43,690 bases of DNA from an uncultured Clostridia bacterium. GTDB lineage: Bacteria > Bacillota > Clostridia > Saccharofermentanales > Saccharofermentanaceae. Made by a program: the position numbers and the translations under genes. This document shows positions 39,251 through 43,690 of this stretch, piece by piece (position 1 is the stretch's first letter; every line of letters begins with the position of its first letter). The stretch is taken from positions 1-43,690 of the forward strand of contig CAMYXL010000021.1 in assembly GCA_947303255.1 (NCBI GenBank). Direction: 5' to 3'. The notes beneath the pieces were generated by a model. The model made no database searches. It was not told the DNA's origin and saw only the letters and a program-made list of their open reading frames with translations.

Positions 39251-41413
39251 ATGAACATCAAAAACATCATCTTAAAAACGGGAACTTTTTGCCTGGCAGC
39301 ACTCCTCGGTGCAGCCTGCTTTTCCGCCAACGTTCAGGTCAATGCGTCACCTGTACCGGGCGCGGGACTGGTTAAGCTCACTAACGAGATCCTGAAGGTC
39401 CCGAAGGTCACCGAAGCAGTTCTTAATCCGGTACCTGAGAAAAAGGAATATAAGAGCACTTATTCGATCTCGGCCGAGAGCTATGAGACCGACAGATTCA
39501 ACGCTCATACTATCATCGCTAACAAAACAGGAACATGGTACATACTCTGCAACTATGGTGGCGGAAGAGTGCTCGTCAAGGACTCCGATGCTGAAGTAGT
39601 CGTCGGAAGAACATATGTGTCCAAGAACTCTGCGATAAAGATGGATCTGACTAAGGGAGAAACCTATACCTTAACCGTAGATCAGATAAACACGGATATC
39701 GGTCTTTTAATAATCGAGCCTAAGGATGTTATCGATGTCTCGAATTACAACTACATCAGTGATCAGACAGAATTCAAGGGCATGACGAATACTTATACCT
39801 ACACTCCTTCTGAGACAGGTAAATATGCTTTTGTATTGGACAGCGTTACATCGCCATCCAAGAACCCGATCTCCATCTACGTTAAAGATGCAAATGGAAA
39901 TACTCTGAGATCTGCTACCAACATCGCAGCAGGAAAGATGATAAGCGCTGATCTTACAAAGGGTCAGAAATACACTATCACTGTAACAGGCAACGACACA
40001 ACGACTTTCGGCCTTTCATATAACCTCGTGAAAAAAACTGACATCACAGGCTACACCAGAATAGATGACACACAGTCATACAACGGCTGCATCAACACAT
40101 ATTCCTACAAGGCTCCTTATGACGGTGCATATTACTTCGCCCTCGAGAGCCAGGGATCTGCTCTTTCTCTCGATGTCAAGGACAGCAACGGAAAGTCGAT
40201 CAAGAGTCTTGATTTCGTCACTACAAAGCTCGGAGCAAAAGTCGATCTTAAGGCCAACGAGACATACACTATAAGCGTAGGCTGCGGAACAGCATCAGGC
40301 AACACGAGATCTTCATACACTCTTTATGTCACACCACAAAAGCCAACATTGGACGTAACGAATTACGACAAGATCGAAGACTCTTTCACCTTCGTTTATC
40401 AGAAGAACAAATACCTACTCAGAGTCGACGAGAAGGGTGAGTACACATTCAATTTTGACCTCACAGACGCCAAGGCGACTTTCGTATATTTCTATATCTA
40501 CGACATGGACGGCAACACACTCCTTTCAAAGGAATACCGTAGAAAAGTCTCTCCGAACATCTCGAAAACACTCGAAGCCGGCAGCTACATTCTCGCAGTC
40601 CGCGGCGAAGATGACTTCGGTTACGCTATGACTATCCAGAAGCCAAACAAAGAAACAGTAGCAAACAATCAGATCCTCGACTTCGTAAGACGTCTTTATA
40701 TCTACGTACTCGACCGTGAGCCTGAGCAGGAAGGTCTCAAGTTCTGGTCAGGCGAACTCTTCAACTTCAGGAGCACAGGTGCAGAAGTAGCACAGGGCTT
40801 CATCTTCAGTGCAGAGTTCCAGAACAGAGGAACATCCGATGAGCAGTTCCTCACGATCCTCTATAAAACCTTCTTCAATCGTGAACCTGATGACGCCGGC
40901 ATGGCATTCTGGCTCGGTCAGCTCTCATCACACACGATGGACAGAACAGCCGTCGCGAACGGATTTATCTTCTCTCAGGAGTGGGCCGACACATGTGCAT
41001 CTTACGGCATCCGTTCCGGCGGCAACATCAAGGCTAAGGAAACGATCAACCCTACCGACGCTACATATGCATTCGTAGAGCGTATGTACACCACAGCACT
41101 CGGCAGAGACTTTGACAGCGAAGGCAGAGAGTACTGGGCACAGGGTCTTGCCAATTACAACATGACAGGTGAGTCCGTCGGCGTTGCTTTCTTCCTTTCC
41201 GAAGAGATGGTATCTTACAACCTCTCCAACGAGGAATTCGTTAACCGTCTCTACCTGACATTCATGGACCGCGAGTCCGATCCTGAAGGCGCATCTTACT
41301 GGATCAACCTCCTTGCCACCGGCACATCAAGAGAGACCGTCGTTTACGGTTTCACAAGAAGCGCGGAATTCATCGAGAAGTGTGAAGCTGCAAGGATCAT
41401 TCCTTACGTTTGA
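39251..41413 (+). CDS. Secreted protein with PPC-like and DUF4214 repeats
   Basis: A 720-residue exported protein. Signal peptide about 1-33 (CLAALLGAACFSANVQVNA). Residues about 65-465 hold four similar beta domains of the bacterial pre-peptidase C-terminal type (TGKYAFVLDSV...KDANGNTL...ITADLTKGQKYTITV). Residues about 475-715 hold DUF4214 repeats: FVRRLYIYVLDREPEQEGLK, LYKTFFNREPDDAGMAFW, MYTTALGRDFDSEGREYW and LYLTFMDRESDPEGASYW, each with a G-F-I-F-S-x-E-[FW] tail. DUF4214 is common in secreted clostridial and S-layer-associated proteins. The ATG at 39251 has AAAGGG; the one at 39233 lacks a site. Monocistronic. Confidence 0.9.
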   Translation: MNIKNIILKTGTFCLAALLGAACFSANVQVNASPVPGAGLVKLTNEILKVPKVTEAVLNPVPEKKEYKSTYSISAESYETDRFNAHTIIANKTGTWYILCNYGGGRVLVKDSDAEVVVGRTYVSKNSAIKMDLTKGETYTLTVDQINTDIGLLIIEPKDVIDVSNYNYISDQTEFKGMTNTYTYTPSETGKYAFVLDSVTSPSKNPISIYVKDANGNTLRSATNIAAGKMISADLTKGQKYTITVTGNDTTTFGLSYNLVKKTDITGYTRIDDTQSYNGCINTYSYKAPYDGAYYFALESQGSALSLDVKDSNGKSIKSLDFVTTKLGAKVDLKANETYTISVGCGTASGNTRSSYTLYVTPQKPTLDVTNYDKIEDSFTFVYQKNKYLLRVDEKGEYTFNFDLTDAKATFVYFYIYDMDGNTLLSKEYRRKVSPNISKTLEAGSYILAVRGEDDFGYAMTIQKPNKETVANNQILDFVRRLYIYVLDREPEQEGLKFWSGELFNFRSTGAEVAQGFIFSAEFQNRGTSDEQFLTILYKTFFNREPDDAGMAFWLGQLSSHTMDRTAVANGFIFSQEWADTCASYGIRSGGNIKAKETINPTDATYAFVERMYTTALGRDFDSEGREYWAQGLANYNMTGESVGVAFFLSEEMVSYNLSNEEFVNRLYLTFMDRESDPEGASYWINLLATGTSRETVVYGFTRSAEFIEKCEAARIIPYV

Positions 41414-41439
41414 TAAGTAAATTCCCCTAAAAATGTTTT

Positions 41440-41474
41440 GGAGGTCTCAACAATTATGTTGAGGCCTCCTTTTT
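41440..41474 (+). terminator. Terminator after the DUF4214 protein gene
   Basis: Twelve-base arms ggaggtctcaac (41440-41451) and gttgaggcctcc (41458-41469), then TTTTTAATC. Near-perfect stem on the plus strand. Confidence 0.93.
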
Positions 41475-41624
41475 AATCAAATAATTCATAGGCTCAAATC
41501 GATCCTTGCTGTACACTCCCTCGCTACAGATAAACACCTATATCTTCTTCGTGATCTTCAAGTGCAAAATCATATTGTATCAAGAATCAACTTTTTCTAT
41601 TCCGGTTTTTCATCCAAAATCGAA

Positions 41625-41668
41625 GGAGCTGCCTTAAGCGCAAACAGTCAATCGCTCAAGGCAACTCC
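41625..41668 (-). other. Large hairpin downstream of the orphan promoter
   Basis: Sixteen-base arms (41625-41640, 41653-41668) with two mismatches and a 12-base loop. It lies about 45-90 bases downstream of the orphan promoter at 41718-41746 on the minus strand. The following TTCGATTTTGG is a weak T tract. An RNA of about 100 bases ending here is possible. No reading frame longer than a few codons starts between promoter and hairpin. The rest of 41475-41717 shows nothing else. Confidence 0.45.
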
Positions 41669-41717
41669 TCCAAAATCATTCCATGATGAAAAGTCTATGA
41701 ATTGCTTTTCACCTATA

Positions 41718-41746
41718 CAATTAACACATAACATTGTCATTGTAAA
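41718..41746 (-). promoter_or_regulatory. Orphan copy of the small-protein promoter
   Basis: Minus strand: TTTACA (41741-41746), 17-base spacer starting ATGACAAT, TAATTG (41718-41723), preceded by the shared GTC. The layout is the same as before small secreted genes 1, 3, 4 and 5, but no such gene follows. It either drives a small RNA ending at the hairpin 41625-41668 or is what is left of a sixth member. Confidence 0.65.
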
Positions 41747-41904
41747 GACATTATCCTGTATTTTTCTCAATATTGCTATTTTGATCGCAAATCTATCAAA
41801 AGTCTTTTATATCAATCATTTCGCAAATATGATATTGTCACATTATTGACACTTTAAGTTCAATTTATCACACTTCTATCAATCACAGGTTTCAGCACAT
41901 AAAA

Positions 41905-42008
41905 AAGCTCGGCGGCCTAATTCCGAGCTTAATTATTTTGTTTGCTATGAGGGTATTATGAAAACAAGAAGTTTGTTTTATGGTTTGATTATGTACCACC
42001 AACCTTAA
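41905..42008 (-). repeat. Dispersed ~105 bp repeat, copy 1, with a terminator
   Basis: The part 41941-41972 is identical to 43621-43652 and similarity runs on through ccaaccttaa at 42008. It ends (minus strand) in a terminator, aagctcgg/ccgagctt (41905-41912, 41923-41930) then TTTTTTATG. It lies 48 bases past vapC, so it also ends the vapBC transcript. The plus strand has a 16-codon frame from ATG 41958, but copy 2 has a two-base insertion that breaks it, which argues for an RNA or DNA element. The rest of 41750-42055 is AT-rich without genes. Confidence 0.7.
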
Positions 42009-42055
42009 ATGAACCTGAAACGGATTAGTGAAAAGTGAGTGAAATTATCGCACTT

Positions 42056-42457
42056 TTACTTTGTCCAATCTTCAACCTTGAGACCCGGGATCCTCTTAAA
42101 CTCATCCGTGTTATTGGTGATAACCGTGAATCCTCTCGCGAGCCCCTGAGCCGCTATCTGAATATCATATGGTCCGATGATATTCCCGTTCTTAGCAAGT
42201 TCCCCTCTGATCCTCCCTGCCACCACAGCATCGTTGGTATCAAACGGTATGATCGTAAACGGCGCAAGAAAGATAGCCAGCCGAAGTCTGGTCTTATCTC
42301 CCCATTGGCTTTTGGCAGCACCATACTCCAGCTCGAAAACACTCACAGACGAGATAGCGTATTCAGAAGGAGCCTTAGACATGATCTTCTCTGTTAACGA
42401 CGGATACTTGTTCTTCAGAAAAAAGATGCACGTATTGGTATCCAGCAGATACATCAT
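42056..42457 (-). CDS. vapC: VapC-type PIN-domain toxin
   Basis: A 133-residue PIN-domain ribonuclease. Acidic active-site residues are visible in MMYLLDTNTCIFFL (Asp6), VSVFELEYGAAKSQ (Glu near 42), GPYDIQIAAQGLA (Asp near 98) and TNNTDEF (Asp near 117). VapC toxins cut RNA, often initiator tRNA, and are blocked by VapB. The ATG overlaps the antitoxin stop by four bases (ATGA), with GAGGAG upstream, the standard coupled arrangement. Confidence 0.94.
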   Translation of the reverse strand: MMYLLDTNTCIFFLKNKYPSLTEKIMSKAPSEYAISSVSVFELEYGAAKSQWGDKTRLRLAIFLAPFTIIPFDTNDAVVAGRIRGELAKNGNIIGPYDIQIAAQGLARGFTVITNNTDEFKRIPGLKVEDWTK

Positions 42458-42690
42458 ATCTCCTCTCTTTCTGAAACATCTTCCGCAGACGGTTGCTCCC
42501 TCTCATTCATGAAATCAGCAGGAAAAGATCCGATAACCTCCCTCACAGATGCCCATGGATCATCAGAAGGATATGCAACATATATATTTCCGATCTTGCT
42601 GATGTAATAGTCGAACTTCTCTGTTCTCATTTCCTGAGGAATCCTGATAGCCTGACTGTTCCCGTTCTTAAAAACTCTGGTTGGTACCAT
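42454..42690 (-). CDS. vapB: VapB-type antitoxin
   Basis: A 78-residue protein with an AbrB-like swapped-hairpin DNA-binding start (MVPTRVFKNGNSQAIRIPQE) and an acidic tail (MNEREQPSAEDVSEREEI) to wrap the toxin. AGAGGTG suits the ATG at 42690 with normal spacing; upstream ATGs at 42696 and 42723 are too close to that site or lie in the operator. It should bind its own promoter with VapC. Confidence 0.9.
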   Translation of the reverse strand: MVPTRVFKNGNSQAIRIPQEMRTEKFDYYISKIGNIYVAYPSDDPWASVREVIGSFPADFMNEREQPSAEDVSEREEI

Positions 42691-42704
42691 ACTCATCACC
42701 TCTC

Positions 42705-42754
42705 GTACACACATTTTGTACACACATTATAAAACGCCCAAAGATCAATATCAA
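42705..42754 (-). promoter_or_regulatory. vapBC promoter and repeated operator
   Basis: Minus strand: -35 TTGATA (42749-42754), 17-base spacer, -10 TATAAT (42726-42731). Overlapping the start site are two 11-base direct repeats, gtacacacatt, at 42705-42715 and 42718-42728, 13 bases apart. This is where a VapBC complex would bind to repress its own operon. Confidence 0.8.
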
Positions 42755-42764
42755 GTTGTCACGC

Positions 42765-42790
42765 AAAAAGCGCCTGCCGAAGCAAGCGCT
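42765..42790 (-). terminator. Terminator after zinc-ribbon paralogue 2
   Basis: Stem agcgcctgc (42769-42777) / gcaagcgct (42782-42790), loop TTCG on the minus strand, then TTTTTGCG. Separates this gene from vapBC. Confidence 0.87.
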
Positions 42791-42815
42791 CATCACATTC
42801 TTTATCAGTTACCGA

Positions 42816-43508
42816 TCAGGCAGTTTTGCGTACCTCATCAGCCTTCGTGCCGCACACGTGACACATATTCTCTCCCGGGACCAATCCGAATCCGCACTTC
42901 GGACAGAAGGTCTTTGACGCACCCAGCACGACCTTGGAATTCCAGTTCGGCTTGTCATCGATAAAGGTCTTCTCATCAGGGATCTCAACAACTTCCTCTT
43001 TCTTTGCCTCACCATCGAAAAAGTCTATCCTCGACTCCTCGGCAAAGACCCTGTTTTGCATCGCATACTCCCTGCATGCTGCATCCATCACCTTACCGCG
43101 GATATACGCAACGAGAGTGACCCATCCGCAAAGAAGAACCAAACCGGCGAAGATAAAAATTGAAACGGTGTCGGTGATCAGGTCTTCGAGAAAGACTCCT
43201 TGTACAAACGATATCAGAGCGCCTCCGAATCCCCAGAAAAGCCAATTGTTGTGATTGTTCTTCAAACAGTAGTAATTGAATGCGACGAACCATCCGAAGA
43301 AAAAGACCATTATGTAGATCATTTTCCAAACGTTCCAAGCACTGTAATAATTCACAGCAACCCAGAGTACCGGGATCGACAAAAGTCCGATCGACAACGC
43401 AAAGTAGACGAAGTATCCTATCCTCTTCTTCTCACCGTCAACATGCAAGACCGCAGGAAACTTGTCGAGCTGCTTCTGAAAAAACTCGTTCCTTTCTGTT
43501 AATACCAT
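42816..43508 (-). CDS. Membrane protein with C-terminal zinc ribbon, paralogue 2
   Basis: A 230-residue protein, same plan as the gene at 38341-39027: N-terminal PAVLHVDGEKKRIGYFVYFA, four membrane segments (about 35-140), a soluble linker with an acidic patch (FFDGEAKKEEVVEIPDEKTF) and a zinc ribbon with Cys 202, 205, 216 and 219 (CPKCGFGL, CHVCGT). Near-equal length and identical cysteine positions show duplication; the membrane parts have diverged. AAAAGGGG precedes the ATG. It lies with vapBC between the two direct repeats. Function unknown. Confidence 0.8.
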   Translation of the reverse strand: MVLTERNEFFQKQLDKFPAVLHVDGEKKRIGYFVYFALSIGLLSIPVLWVAVNYYSAWNVWKMIYIMVFFFGWFVAFNYYCLKNNHNNWLFWGFGGALISFVQGVFLEDLITDTVSIFIFAGLVLLCGWVTLVAYIRGKVMDAACREYAMQNRVFAEESRIDFFDGEAKKEEVVEIPDEKTFIDDKPNWNSKVVLGASKTFCPKCGFGLVPGENMCHVCGTKADEVRKTA

Positions 43509-43581
43509 ATCAGTACCCCTTTTCCTCCCCTACGCTCTTTTTACAACATTCCGGAGCAACTTACAACCCCCCTGGATATAC

Positions 43582-43690
43582 AAAAAGTCCGGAAGGCCTA
43601 ATTCCGAACTTTTCAAGGTGTTTGCTATGAGGGTATTATGAAAACAAGAAGTCTTTGTTTTATGGTTTGATTATGAACCCCCAACCTTAA
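43582..43690 (-). repeat. Dispersed ~105 bp repeat, copy 2, cut by the window edge
   Basis: Matches 41905-42008, including the 32 identical bases at 43621-43652, with a two-base insertion after aagaagt. It carries its own minus-strand terminator, aagtccggaa / ttccgaactt (43585-43594, 43602-43611), then TTTTTG. Similarity runs to the last base of the window, so the full element may be longer. Confidence 0.7.

Noticed and set aside
41958..42008. A 16-residue peptide (MKTRSLFYGLIM...) on the plus strand of the repeat
   Set aside because: The second copy of the repeat has a two-base insertion that breaks the frame.
41905..43690. Integron attC sites
   Set aside because: The repeat pair flanks a toxin-antitoxin block, but the expected attC end motifs (RYYYAAC and GTTRRRY) and an integrase are not seen.
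1..43690. tRNA, rRNA, insertion sequences or prophage genes
   Set aside because: None was recognised on either strand by reading; no transposase, integrase or phage structural motif is present in the translated frames.

Overview
The window looks like a chromosomal segment of an anaerobic low-to-medium GC Firmicute, most likely a gut or rumen Clostridia member. The evidence is an oxygen-sensitive class III ribonucleotide reductase with its radical-SAM activase, a DUF1846 protein, Gram-positive lipoprotein signals, GGAGG-type ribosome sites, rho-independent terminators after most units, and no outer-membrane genes. The left edge cuts nrdD. The right edge falls inside a repeat that is also present 1.7 kb earlier, so the sequence may be a contig that broke on a multicopy repeat.

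Layout. 1-3046: nrdG-nrdD (minus strand) behind an NrdR-box promoter and an array of three tandem palindromic repeats. 3047-6808: housekeeping-type genes (DUF1846, diguanylate cyclase, SseB-like). 6869-20101: the most unusual region. It holds four two-gene cassettes on the minus strand, each a large secreted beta-helix protein followed at once by a 35-50 residue acidic peptide that begins with the motif Y-x-x-P-E-[IL]-[DE]-I-I-x-L, then a terminator. Among them lie an ABC exporter and an operon of a membrane-anchored Ser/Thr/Gly/Asn-rich protein, a stand-alone PqqD-like protein and an HPr-kinase-like protein. A fifth cassette lies at 31658-34238. 20350-20600: a compact candidate structured RNA on the plus strand and the scar of a deleted lipoprotein gene. 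20600-26116: three orphan solute-binding lipoproteins showing tandem operon duplication, gene conversion and decay. 26203-28690: alanine dehydrogenase, an HD protein and an IrrE-like HExxH protein. 28694-35393: five small secreted paralogues, four of them behind a near-identical promoter with an invariant spacer sequence, plus a lipoprotein and the fifth cassette. 35514-39027: an HTH-UDP-glucose dehydrogenase fusion, a membrane metallophosphoesterase and a zinc-ribbon membrane protein. 39251-41474: a surface protein with PPC-like repeats and DUF4214 repeats. 41625-43690: an orphan copy of the small-protein promoter, a vapBC toxin-antitoxin pair and a second zinc-ribbon membrane protein, bracketed by a ~105 bp direct repeat.

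How the parts may work together (inference). The YxxPx[IL] start of the short peptides matches the leader motif that PqqD-type recognition domains bind in lasso-peptide precursors. HPr-kinase-like enzymes in such clusters phosphorylate precursor peptides, and the ABC protein could export the product. No cyclase, leader protease or radical-SAM maturase is visible for them here. The candidate new system is therefore a family of beta-helix surface protein plus peptide cassettes served by one shared PqqD/HPrK-like/ABC set. The small secreted family with its own conserved promoter is a second, separate multigene system.
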